DNA from: an uncultured Clostridia bacterium
GTDB lineage: Bacteria > Bacillota > Clostridia > Christensenellales > UBA1242
Assembly: GCA_944359935.1 (NCBI GenBank)
Contig: CALVTD010000003.1
Location: forward strand, 1 to 48,206
Direction of reading: 5' to 3'
Length of the DNA: 48,206 nucleotides
Part shown: piece by piece, positions 40,517-48,206 of the stretch
Layout: every line of letters begins with the position of its first letter
How positions within the stretch are numbered: position 1 is the first letter of the stretch
The notes under the pieces: model-generated
The model's input: the letters and a program-made list of their open reading frames with translations, nothing else
Databases searched by the model: none
Told to the model about the DNA's origin: nothing
Position numbers and translations under genes: made by a program

Positions 40517-43144
40517 ATGAAAAAATTTGTTTACGCTTTTAAAGAAGCAGACGGAAAAAACAAAGCACTTTTTGGTGGTAAAGGTGCAAACCTTGCAGAG
40601 ATGACTCGCCTTGGCATGCCTGTTCCACAAGGGTTTATCGTAACCACTGAGGCTTGCACTCAATATTATGCAGATGGAAGAAAAATCAATGACGGCATTA
40701 TGAAACAAATTGAAACTAAACTTGCCGAACTTGAAAAAATTACAGGAAAGAAATTTGGCGACAGCAAAAATCCTCTTCTTGTTTCAGTTCGTTCAGGCGC
40801 AAGAGTTTCTATGCCTGGTATGATGGATACAATTTTAAATCTTGGACTTAATGATGAAGTGGTTGAAGGCTTGGCAGGACTTTCTAACAACCCAAGATTT
40901 GCTTACGATTCTTACAGAAGATTTATTCAAATGTTTTCTGATGTTGTTATGCAACAGGACAAATCTAAATACGAAAGAATTTTAGACGAAATTAAAGAAA
41001 AGAAAGGCGTTAAATTTGATAAAGACCTTTCTGCTGACGATTTAAAAGAAATTGTTAAACTCTTTAAATCACTTTATAAAAAAGGTCTTGGCGAAGAATT
41101 CCCACAAGACCCAAAAGTTCAACTTATGGAAGCAGTTAAGGCTGTGTTCAGATCTTGGGATAACGACAGAGCAAACGTTTACAGAAGAATGCACGACATT
41201 CCATATGAATGGGGCACTGCTGTAAATGTTCAGTCTATGGTGTTTGGTAACCTTGGCGATGATTCTGGAACAGGCGTTGCGTTCAGCCGTAACCCTGCAA
41301 CAGGTGAGAACCAATTATATGGTGAGTATTTGATGAACGCTCAGGGAGAAGACGTGGTGGCTGGAATTAGAACTCCACTTCCTATTTCAACCCTTAAAGA
41401 ACAAAATCCAAAGGTTTATGACGAATTTGTAAAAATCGCAAAAACTCTTGAAAAACACAACCATGATATGCAAGATATGGAGTTCACCATTGAAAAAGGC
41501 AAACTTTACATGCTTCAAACAAGAAACGGCAAGAGAACCGCTAAGGCCGCATTAAAAGTTGCCGTTGACCTTGTTAAAGAAAAAATGATAACCGAAAAAG
41601 AAGCACTTCTCATGATTGACCCTAAACAACTTGATGCGCTTTTGCACCCTCAATTTGAGGCGTCTGCACTCAAAAAAGCACAGGTTATTGCCGAGGCACT
41701 TCCTGCTTCACCAGGGGCTGCTTGCGGAAAAATCTGCTTCACAGCAGAAAAAGCCAAGGCTATGGCTGAAAAGAAAGAGAAAGTTGTGCTTGTAAGGCTT
41801 GAAACCTCGCCAGAAGATATTGAAGGCATGGCCGCTTCACAAGGCATTTTGACTGCAAGAGGAGGAATGACTTCTCACGCTGCCGTTGTTGCAAGAGGCA
41901 TGGGAACTGCCTGCGTTGCTGGCTGCTCAGCAATCAAGTTTGCCCCAGACGGCAAATCATTCTCAATCAAAAACAAAACCTTTAAAGAAGGCGACGTTAT
42001 AGCATTCGATGGTTCTACTGGAAAGATTTATGCTGGCGCTGTTGCAACTGAGCCTGCAAAAATTTCTGGTGAATTTGCCACAATTATGGAATGGGCAGAC
42101 CAAAACCGCAAACTTCAAGTTAGAACAAATGCCGACAATCCAAAAGACGCAAAGAATGCGTTTGAATTTGGGGCAGAGGGCATTGGCCTTTGCAGAACCG
42201 AGCATATGTTCTTTGAGGCTGACAGAATTATGGCTATGAGAGAAATGATTGTTGCTTCAACTGTTGAAGAGAGAAGAAAAGCACTTGCAAAACTTCTTCC
42301 TATGCAGAAAAAAGACTTCAAAGGTCTTTACACAGCAATGAAAGGCCGCCCAGTTACAATTCGTTTCTTGGATCCACCTCTTCATGAGTTCCTTCCTCAC
42401 ACCGACGAGGAAATCAAGGCTCTTGCAAAAGAGATGAACATTTCTGCTGCATCACTTAAACAAACAGTTGCAGACCTTCATGAGTTCAACCCAATGATGG
42501 GCCACAGAGGTTTGAGGCTTGCAGTAACATATCCTGAAATTGCTGAGATGCAAACCCAGGCTGTTATTGAGGCCGCTATTGAAGTTAAAAAATCACATGG
42601 CTATGACATCGTTCCTGAAATTATGATTCCTCTCACTTGCGACGCAAAAGAATTTAAGTTTGTTCGCGACATTGTTGCAAACAAAGCAGACGAAATCATT
42701 GCTAAGAAGAAAGCAGATTTGAAATACAAAATCGGCACAATGATTGAAATTCCTCGTGCAGCGCTCACTGCTGACGAAGTTGCAAAATATGCAGAGTTCT
42801 TCTCATTTGGAACAAACGACTTAACACAAATGACCTATGGTTTCAGTCGTGATGATGCTGGCAAATTCCTTGATGTTTACTATCAAAAGAAGATTTTTGA
42901 AAGCGACCCATTTGCAAGACTTGACCAAAACGGCGTTGGCAAACTTGTTAAAATGGCTGCTGACCTTGGCAAAAGCACTCGCCCAGACATCAAACTTGGC
43001 ATATGCGGTGAGCATGGTGGAGACCCATCAAGTGTTGAATTCTGCCACAACGCAGGGCTTAACTATGTTTCATGCTCTCCATTCCGTGTGCCAATTGCAA
43101 GGCTTGCGGCTGCTCAGGCAAACATCAAAAACCCAAGAAAATAA
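40517..43144 (+). CDS. ppdK: Pyruvate, phosphate dikinase
   Basis: An 875-aa PPDK, which interconverts PEP, AMP and PPi with pyruvate, ATP and Pi. Domains: N-terminal ATP-grasp (ALFGGKGANLAEMTRLG; SVRSGARVSMPGMMDT), the swivelling His domain with GGMTSHAAVVARGMG (catalytic His about 455) and the C-terminal TIM barrel with QMTYGFSRDD and ICGEHGGD (catalytic Cys about 830). Length is normal. The ATG at 40517 follows AAGGAG. In anaerobes PPDK often works towards ATP in glycolysis and can replace pyruvate kinase; no pyk is in this window. Flanked by its own promoter and terminator. Confidence 0.97.
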   Translation: MKKFVYAFKEADGKNKALFGGKGANLAEMTRLGMPVPQGFIVTTEACTQYYADGRKINDGIMKQIETKLAELEKITGKKFGDSKNPLLVSVRSGARVSMPGMMDTILNLGLNDEVVEGLAGLSNNPRFAYDSYRRFIQMFSDVVMQQDKSKYERILDEIKEKKGVKFDKDLSADDLKEIVKLFKSLYKKGLGEEFPQDPKVQLMEAVKAVFRSWDNDRANVYRRMHDIPYEWGTAVNVQSMVFGNLGDDSGTGVAFSRNPATGENQLYGEYLMNAQGEDVVAGIRTPLPISTLKEQNPKVYDEFVKIAKTLEKHNHDMQDMEFTIEKGKLYMLQTRNGKRTAKAALKVAVDLVKEKMITEKEALLMIDPKQLDALLHPQFEASALKKAQVIAEALPASPGAACGKICFTAEKAKAMAEKKEKVVLVRLETSPEDIEGMAASQGILTARGGMTSHAAVVARGMGTACVAGCSAIKFAPDGKSFSIKNKTFKEGDVIAFDGSTGKIYAGAVATEPAKISGEFATIMEWADQNRKLQVRTNADNPKDAKNAFEFGAEGIGLCRTEHMFFEADRIMAMREMIVASTVEERRKALAKLLPMQKKDFKGLYTAMKGRPVTIRFLDPPLHEFLPHTDEEIKALAKEMNISAASLKQTVADLHEFNPMMGHRGLRLAVTYPEIAEMQTQAVIEAAIEVKKSHGYDIVPEIMIPLTCDAKEFKFVRDIVANKADEIIAKKKADLKYKIGTMIEIPRAALTADEVAKYAEFFSFGTNDLTQMTYGFSRDDAGKFLDVYYQKKIFESDPFARLDQNGVGKLVKMAADLGKSTRPDIKLGICGEHGGDPSSVEFCHNAGLNYVSCSPFRVPIARLAAAQANIKNPRK

Positions 43145-43170
43145 TCAAAAAAATAAAGAAAAAATTAAAA

Positions 43171-43200
43171 AAAAACGACCATTTTTGGGTCGTTTTTTTT
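43171..43200 (+). terminator. Terminator of ppdK
   Basis: AAAACGACC-ATTTTTG-GGTCGTTTT plus T run. Confidence 0.85.
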
Positions 43201-43298
43201 GTTTTTTCCACAAAAATTAAAATTCGATGAAAAGTTTTTCCACATCTTTCTTTAAAAAGATAAAAAGAAAATTTAGACAAAAAAGTTAATTTGAGGGC

Positions 43299-43327
43299 TT
43301 GACAGAGTGAGTGAGTGCGTGTATACT
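43299..43327 (+). promoter_or_regulatory. Promoter of the repeat protein gene
   Basis: Perfect TTGACA (43299-43304), a 17-bp spacer and TATACT (43322-43327). Confidence 0.75.
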
Positions 43328-43414
43328 TGTTTTTAACGAAAGGTTACAACCCGCTTTAAATTCTTCCACACAAGCGAATTTTTGCCTTTTAATTTATCCA
43401 CAGGAGAAGAAATT

Positions 43415-43987
43415 TTGGAAATCACAAGTTACGGCAAAGCAAAAAAAATGTTGGAGCAAGATGGAGCAAACATTAGGTTCGTTGCACCAAGCATATTGGA
43501 TGAAGCGCTTTGTTTGATTGCAGTTGAGCATTCAAACGATGCATTATCAAAAATTCCAAGAAGTTTGCGCACGGATGTGGTTTGTTTGGCAGCAATGAAA
43601 AATGGCAACTATTTAGGGGACGTGCCATTTCTTAACAGAACAGAGGATATTTGCAGAGAGGGCGTAAAAAATCAAAGTAAGGCTAGTTTGGTTTGTGTGC
43701 CAGAGGAACTGCTAGATGTTGACATTTGCAAGGATGCTGTTGCGGCAAACGGATACAACATTAAAGATGTGCCAGAAAAGTTTATAACAAAAGAGATGTG
43801 CAGGGCCGCTGTAAGCAAAAATCCAATGTCGCTTGAATATGTGCCAGTTAAGTTTAGAACTGATGAAATTTGTCAAATTGCTGTTGATGGCAATAAAAAT
43901 GCCGCAGCATTTGCCTCTCCAAAGTTTCAGGAAATTTTAAAAGTTTCAAAAAAGCCAAAAAGTGGGTTTTTGCGCTTTACAAAATAA
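43415..43987 (+). CDS. DUF4116-like repeat protein
   Basis: A 190-aa cytoplasmic protein made mostly of five or six units of about 23-25 residues. The pattern is (V/I)P..(L/F).T...C..AV..N, as in VPEKFITKEMCRAAVSKNP then VPVKFRTDEICQIAVDGN. This resembles DUF4116-type helical repeats; each unit keeps one Cys. The function is unknown, perhaps a protein-binding scaffold. I place the start at TTG 43415, eight bases after AGGAG; an upstream TTG at 43382 adds 11 residues without a ribosome-binding site. It has a good promoter with a leader of about 80 nt. Confidence 0.7.
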   Translation: MEITSYGKAKKMLEQDGANIRFVAPSILDEALCLIAVEHSNDALSKIPRSLRTDVVCLAAMKNGNYLGDVPFLNRTEDICREGVKNQSKASLVCVPEELLDVDICKDAVAANGYNIKDVPEKFITKEMCRAAVSKNPMSLEYVPVKFRTDEICQIAVDGNKNAAAFASPKFQEILKVSKKPKSGFLRFTK

Positions 43988-44004
43988 AAGATTTGTGCTA
44001 TACT
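43976..44004 (+). promoter_or_regulatory. Promoter of rpoZ
   Basis: TTTACA (43976-43981), a 17-bp spacer and TATACT (43999-44004). The -35 box lies in the end of the preceding gene. Confidence 0.65.
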
Positions 44005-44036
44005 TAGCCATGAAATTTATTTAGAGGTGAAGTGTT

Positions 44037-44231
44037 ATGATGAATTATCCGCCAATTGATGAACTTGTAGCAAAAGTAGGCAATGTTTATGTGCTTTGCA
44101 ACTTGATTACTAAGCGTGCTAAGCAAATTGCAACCGTAAGAAGGGCAGAACTTGCAGGCAGCGATAAAAAAGAAATCAGCATCGCTTGTGAAGAAATCTA
44201 TCAAGGCAAAGTGGTGCCAAGCGACTTTTAA
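44037..44231 (+). CDS. rpoZ: RNA polymerase omega subunit
   Basis: A 64-aa omega subunit, which helps beta' fold and assemble. Core pattern is NYPPIDELVAKVGNVYVLCNLITKRAKQI and the later KKEISIACEEIYQGKV. Rather short but complete. ATG 44037 or 44040 may be used; GAGGTGAAG precedes. rpoZ before priA-def-fmt is a normal Firmicutes order (gmk is absent here). Confidence 0.92.
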   Translation: MMNYPPIDELVAKVGNVYVLCNLITKRAKQIATVRRAELAGSDKKEISIACEEIYQGKVVPSDF

Positions 44232-44259
44232 TTGAAAAATTTTAAAAGTGTGATATAAT
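44232..44259 (+). promoter_or_regulatory. Promoter of the priA-def-fmt-rlmN operon
   Basis: TTGAAA (44232-44237), a 16-bp spacer and TATAAT (44254-44259). Confidence 0.65.
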
Positions 44260-44260
44260 T

Positions 44261-44288
44261 CTATTGCAAAACGCAATAGAATTTTTTT
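44261..44288 (+). terminator. Hairpin with T run before priA (rpoZ terminator or priA leader)
   Basis: CTATTGC-AAAAC-GCAATAG, then AATTTTTTT. It lies directly after the priA -10 box, so it could end rpoZ transcripts and also form in the first bases of the priA mRNA, next to its AAGGAG site. Confidence 0.6.
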
Positions 44289-44298
44289 AAGGAGTGTC

Positions 44299-46470
44299 AT
44301 GTTCGCGTCAGTGATTATCGACCAAGATGTTAAAGCGCTTAACAAAGTGTTTGAATATCTTGTTCCGGATGGAATAGATGTGCAGGTTGGGGCAAGGGTC
44401 TGCGTGCCATTTGGGCAAAGAACCTTGCAGGGCTTTGTTATTGCGCTTAAAGAAAATTGCGACTATGACGCGGCAAAAATAAAAAAGATTTATGGCGTTA
44501 TGGATGATTTTGCACTTATAAAGGGCGAACTAATCAAATTGATGGGCTTTATGTGCGATGAATTTCATTTAAGGCAAACCTCTGTTTTAAGATTGTTGGT
44601 GCCAAGTGAAATTCGTGAAGGCAAGGTTAAAGAACTGTTCGAAAAGTATGCAGTTTTGGGAGATTATGACCTTCAAAGTTTAAGCAGGGCAAAAAAGCAG
44701 CAACAAATCATTCAAAAATTGCAAACTGAGCAAAGGATGCTTATTAGCGACATTAAACAGCAATTTGGCGAGAGCGCAGTTAAGGCGCTTATTGACAAGA
44801 ATTTTATCGTGGTTGAAAAACAAAAAATAAACCGCACTCCACTTTGGCTGGGCAGGGACGATAAGGCGGTTACTTTAAACGCGCAACAACTTAACGCAAT
44901 AGAAACCATTCAAGGGAATAAAACCTTTCTATTACATGGCGTAACCGGCAGTGGAAAAACCGAGGTTTACATGCACCTGATTTCGCGCGCACTTGAAAAT
45001 GGCAAAAGTGCGATTATGCTTGTGCCTGAAATTTCACTCACGCCGCAAGTGGTTTCGCTGTTTAGGGCGCGCTTTGGTGAAAAAATTGCGCTTCTTCACA
45101 GTTCGCTTTCGGCGGGAGAAAGGTTTGACGAGTGGCGCAGGATTTTTAGCGGTGAGGCTCAGGTTGTTGTGGGGGCGAGGTCGGCCATCTTTGCACCATG
45201 CGAAAATGTGGGGATTATAATAATCGATGAAGAGCATGAGCAATCTTACATAAGCGAAGCCAATCCTCGCTATAACAGCCAAGAGGTGGCAGCGTTTAGG
45301 GCAAGGTTCAATGGATGTCCGCTTGTGCTTGGAAGTGCAACGCCAAGCATTGACGACTATCAGCGCGCGATGGATGGTGAAATCCAACTGGTGGAGATGC
45401 CTGTTCGCGCCAACGGCAGGCCGCTTCCTAAAATTCAAATCATTGACATGATGAATGAACTGCGCGCAGGCAACAGCGGAATATTTTCAACGCAACTGCT
45501 CTGTGATCTGGCAAAAGTCATCAATCAAAAAAAGCAGGCCATGATTTTTATAAATCGCAGGGGATATTCCTCGTTTATGATGTGCAGAGAGTGTGGATAT
45601 GTGGCAAAATGCAACGATTGCGATGTGAGTTTGGTGTATCATAGAGAGGACAACAGGCTTAAATGTCATTATTGCGGCAAGCAGTATAAGGTTTTGGATG
45701 TTTGCCCAAATTGCGGCTCGGCGCGCATTAAGCAGGGCGCAGTTGGCACGGAAAAGATTGTAAGCGAACTAAAAAATCTTTTTCCAGATGTGAAAATTTT
45801 GCGCATGGATAATGACACAACGTCAAAAAAGAACGCACATCAAAAACTGCTGCAAGAGTTTGCGTCCACTAAGCCAGCCATTTTGGTTGGCACGCAGATG
45901 ATTGCAAAGGGGCATGATTTTGAAGATGTTACGCTTGTTGGAATTATAGATGCCGACCAAAGTTTGTATCGCGCCGACTATCGCAGCGCTGAGCGCTGTT
46001 TTCAACTTATCACTCAGGTGAGTGGCCGCGCTGGACGAAGCGTAAGTGAAGGCAAGGTGGATTTGCAAACCTACTCGCCGCGGCACTATGTTTATAAATT
46101 TGCAGCCAACTATGATTACAAATCATTTTTCAAAAAAGAGGCGAATATTCGAAAAACCGCCGCTTTTCCACCTTTTTCAAAAATCATCCGCATACTTTTT
46201 TGTCATAGTGATGAAAATGTGGTGAAAGATGAGTTAAAATCATGTTATAATAAACTGTTGAAAGTGCGTGAAAAACATTTTGATGACATCATCTATATGG
46301 ACGCCATGAAATCGCCAATCAAGCGAATTAAAAATTTGTATAGATATCAAGTTATCATTCGCATGCGCCTTGAAAACAGCAGGGCAATAGAAAATGAAAT
46401 TTATGATTGCACCTTAGATGCGTTAAAATCCAGCGTGTTTTTTGAGGTCAATCCAGAAAATATGTCATAG
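44299..46470 (+). CDS. priA: Primosomal helicase PriA
   Basis: A 723-aa helicase that restarts stalled replication forks. The N-terminal part is the 3'-DNA-binding domain (FASVIIDQDVKALNKVFEYLVP). Helicase motifs: Walker A GVTGSGKTEVY (about 214-224), DEEH (Walker B), GSATPS. The zinc region has paired Cys motifs (CRECGYVAKCNDCD; CHYCGKQYKVLDVCPNCG). The C-terminal helicase core has GTQMIAKGHDF and QVSGRAGR. First gene of an operon with def, fmt and rlmN. Confidence 0.96.
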   Translation: MFASVIIDQDVKALNKVFEYLVPDGIDVQVGARVCVPFGQRTLQGFVIALKENCDYDAAKIKKIYGVMDDFALIKGELIKLMGFMCDEFHLRQTSVLRLLVPSEIREGKVKELFEKYAVLGDYDLQSLSRAKKQQQIIQKLQTEQRMLISDIKQQFGESAVKALIDKNFIVVEKQKINRTPLWLGRDDKAVTLNAQQLNAIETIQGNKTFLLHGVTGSGKTEVYMHLISRALENGKSAIMLVPEISLTPQVVSLFRARFGEKIALLHSSLSAGERFDEWRRIFSGEAQVVVGARSAIFAPCENVGIIIIDEEHEQSYISEANPRYNSQEVAAFRARFNGCPLVLGSATPSIDDYQRAMDGEIQLVEMPVRANGRPLPKIQIIDMMNELRAGNSGIFSTQLLCDLAKVINQKKQAMIFINRRGYSSFMMCRECGYVAKCNDCDVSLVYHREDNRLKCHYCGKQYKVLDVCPNCGSARIKQGAVGTEKIVSELKNLFPDVKILRMDNDTTSKKNAHQKLLQEFASTKPAILVGTQMIAKGHDFEDVTLVGIIDADQSLYRADYRSAERCFQLITQVSGRAGRSVSEGKVDLQTYSPRHYVYKFAANYDYKSFFKKEANIRKTAAFPPFSKIIRILFCHSDENVVKDELKSCYNKLLKVREKHFDDIIYMDAMKSPIKRIKNLYRYQVIIRMRLENSRAIENEIYDCTLDALKSSVFFEVNPENMS

Positions 46471-46478
46471 GAGGAGAA

Positions 46479-46952
46479 ATGGCAAAAAGAAAAGTTTTAA
46501 AATTTCCCGATGAAAGGCTTAGAAAAGTTTCAAAAAAAGTCACCGAATTTGACGATGAACTTGCCGAACTTTTGGATGACATGCGTGAAACTATGTATGC
46601 CAATGACGGCATGGGCTTGGCCGCTCCACAGGTTGGCGTGCCAATCCGCGCAGTGATTATGGATATTTCAGGCAACTTTTTTGAATTTATCAATCCTGAA
46701 ATCGTGCATGCCGAAGGTGAGCAGGAAGACGAAGAGGGCTGCCTCAGCGTTGGCAATTTTAATGATGTGGTTAAAAGGCCGCTTAAAGTTACCGTGCGCG
46801 CTCAGGATAGGCTGGGATATAAGTATGAAATAACCGGCGAAAAATATTTTGCCAGGTGCGTTTGTCATGAATTAGACCATCTTGACGGCATTTTGTTCAT
46901 CGACAGAAGCAAAAATGGCAAAGAATACATCAAAAAGTATGGTAAAAAATGA
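46479..46952 (+). CDS. def: Peptide deformylase
   Basis: A 157-aa enzyme that removes the formyl group from new proteins. Motif 1 is GMGLAAPQVG (44-53), motif 2 EEGCLS (85-90, metal-ligand Cys) and motif 3 HELDHLDG (130-137, two His ligands and catalytic Glu). GGAGGAG precedes the ATG. It overlaps fmt by 4 bp, pairing the formylating and deformylating enzymes. Confidence 0.97.
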   Translation: MAKRKVLKFPDERLRKVSKKVTEFDDELAELLDDMRETMYANDGMGLAAPQVGVPIRAVIMDISGNFFEFINPEIVHAEGEQEDEEGCLSVGNFNDVVKRPLKVTVRAQDRLGYKYEITGEKYFARCVCHELDHLDGILFIDRSKNGKEYIKKYGKK

Positions 46953-47854
46953 AAATATTGTTTTTAGGTTCTCCAAATTTCGCAAAAATTGTGCTGGAAG
47001 GCATATTGCAGGCAGGGCATGAAGTCGTGGCTGTGATTTGTCAGCCAGACCGTCCTGCAAGCAGAGGGCATAAAATCACAATGCCAGCCGTAAAACCTTT
47101 TGCGCTTGAAAAGGGCATCCCTGTTTTGCAGTATGAAAAAGTTAATGCGCATGTGGAAGAAATTGGCAAATTGAAATTTGATTTGTTTGTCACTGCCTCT
47201 TTTGGGCAAATTCTTTCACGCGAATTTTTGGGATTAGGGCTGGGCGTGAACGTGCATCCATCACTTCTTCCGCAACTGAGAGGGGCAACGCCAATTCAAA
47301 CCGCGCTGCTTGAAAATATGGATAGCACGGGTGTCACCATTCAGCGAATGGTTTATGAAATGGATGCAGGCGATGTCATCTTGCAGCAAAAAGTTGAAAT
47401 CGCTCAGGATGACGATTATTTGTCGCTTGAAAACAAACTTGCAAAAGTAAGCGTAGGGCTTTTAAACGAGGCGCTTAGGCAAATTGAAAATGGCAGTGCG
47501 TCGTTCACTCCGCAGAAAGGAAAGCCAACTTTCACAAGACTGATTCAAAAGCAGGACGGCAAATTGGATTTTAATCAATCGGCGCTTGAAAATGTTTGCA
47601 AAGTTAAAGCGCTTTCAAGCAATCCTGGCGTGTATTTTGAAATAAACGGGCAGCGCATAAAAGTGCTTAAAGCGGCTGTGGCGGCAGACAACCTTTTATA
47701 TCAACCTAAGGATATTATTAAAGATAAAAACCAATTTTTAATTAAATGCAACAATTCGGTTTTGCAAATTTTGTCTTTAATCAGCCCGTCTGGCAAGGTC
47801 ATGGATGGCAAGGCTTTTTTAAACGGGCTTAGGGACGCTGAAAAGGTGGACTGA
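46949..47854 (+). CDS. fmt: Methionyl-tRNA formyltransferase
   Basis: A 301-aa enzyme that transfers formyl from 10-formyl-THF to initiator Met-tRNA. It starts KILFLGSPNFAKIVLEGI, has HPSLLPQLRGATPIQ (catalytic region; usual form has RYRGAAPI), and the C-terminal OB-like tRNA-binding domain begins near residue 205. ATGA overlap with def and a 1-bp overlap with the rlmN ATG show tight coupling. Confidence 0.96.
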   Translation: MKILFLGSPNFAKIVLEGILQAGHEVVAVICQPDRPASRGHKITMPAVKPFALEKGIPVLQYEKVNAHVEEIGKLKFDLFVTASFGQILSREFLGLGLGVNVHPSLLPQLRGATPIQTALLENMDSTGVTIQRMVYEMDAGDVILQQKVEIAQDDDYLSLENKLAKVSVGLLNEALRQIENGSASFTPQKGKPTFTRLIQKQDGKLDFNQSALENVCKVKALSSNPGVYFEINGQRIKVLKAAVAADNLLYQPKDIIKDKNQFLIKCNNSVLQILSLISPSGKVMDGKAFLNGLRDAEKVD

Positions 47855-48206
47855 TGATTTTAGATTATTCATTGCAACAAATTGAAGAATATGCTGTAAA
47901 AAAAGGCTTTCCTGCGTTTAGAGGAAAGCAAATTTTTGATGCGGTTATGAACGCCAAGCAATTAAATCAAACCAATCTGCCAAAGCAAGTTTTGCAGCAG
48001 ATTGAAGAGGATTATCCAAACTTTGAAATTGTGAAAAAACTAACATCCAAAGACGGCACAATCAAATATGCCTTGCGCATGAAAGACGGGCAGGTGGTGT
48101 AAAGCGTGCTGATGAGCCATGACTATGGCAAAACGCTGTGCGTTTCATCACAGGTGGGTTGTGCGATGGGCTGTAAGTTTTGCGCTTCTTCGCTAAACGG
48201 ACTGAT
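47854..48206 (+). pseudogene. rlmN: rlmN with an in-frame stop (truncated by window end)
   Basis: The start of the radical-SAM enzyme that methylates A2503 of 23S rRNA and A37 of tRNA. The N-terminal accessory domain (QIEEYAVKKGFPAFRGKQIF, SKDGTIKYALRMKDG) is normal. At 48100-48102 the codon is TAA where the family has Glu in the (I/V)ESVLM motif; a single G-to-T change from GAA would explain it. After the stop the same frame continues with [13 protein letters not shown] and the cluster motif CAMGCKFC, so the frame itself is intact to the end of the window. As read, translation ends after 82 residues and lacks the catalytic domain. This could be a nonsense mutation, a sequencing error or a read-through codon. 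The rest lies beyond the window. Confidence 0.85.

Noticed and set aside
48100-48102. Alternative genetic code or recoded TAA in rlmN
   Set aside because: TAA ends most genes in this window, including recO, rpsJ and rplB, and no selenocysteine or pyrrolysine system uses TAA. A point mutation or sequencing error is simpler.

Overview
The window reads as one chromosomal segment of a low-GC, Gram-positive-type bacterium, most likely an uncultured member of the Clostridia. The evidence is the zinc-type S14, the KOW-domain RNA-binding protein between map and infA, a YqzL-like protein before recO, WhiA next to DnaE and a PFK, PPDK, a BclA-like jellyroll protein, and sigma-A promoters with TTGACA/TATAAT boxes mostly 17 bp apart. 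Every gene I can support lies on the + strand, so the segment is probably co-oriented with replication.

Layout: the 3' end of a 23S rRNA and a 5S rRNA (1-393), then an intergenic array of repeated 5S tails. Next come a Fic enzyme, a membrane-anchored surface protein with InlB-like repeats, tRNA-Val followed by a second repeat-rich tract, a BclA-like protein, and yqzL-recO. From 5585 to 21389 runs an unbroken ribosomal superoperon (S10-spc-alpha: rpsJ to rplQ, with secY, adk, map, infA, rpoA) behind a structured 5' leader. After a third hairpin-rich tract come murB and PHP-whiA-dnaE-pfk. A tRNA cluster (Gly, Arg, His, Gln, Lys) follows, then an unrecognised 226-aa protein, a second tRNA-Gln, an alkaline-phosphatase-superfamily enzyme, a YwaF-ABC ATPase fusion with an ABC-2 permease, a large putative lipoprotein, an M16 peptidase, ppdK, a repeat protein, rpoZ, priA, def, fmt and the start of rlmN. 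rlmN has an in-frame stop before its radical-SAM motif.

The most unusual signal is intergenic. Downstream of the 5S rRNA, tRNA-Val, rplQ and both tRNA-Gln genes lie tracts that contain inverted, and often also direct, copies of the end or immediate 3' flank of that particular upstream gene. These copies alternate with a shared set of hairpin modules. Some modules recur at several loci with compensatory stem changes and a conserved CCAAACG bulge. In the 5S tract, an otherwise exact 22-nt inverted copy of the 5S tail is split by 36 bp consisting almost entirely of two perfect hairpins. I read these tracts as a family of small hairpin elements, or products of recurrent snap-back replication, that home to the 3' ends of stable-RNA and ribosomal genes. 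I do not recognise them as a described family.

Functionally, the window is dominated by translation (ribosome, initiation factor 1, formylation and deformylation, Met removal, tRNAs), transcription (alpha and omega subunits), replication and repair (DnaE, PriA, RecO) and export (SecY). Central carbon metabolism is represented by PPDK and a divergent PFK-like protein.
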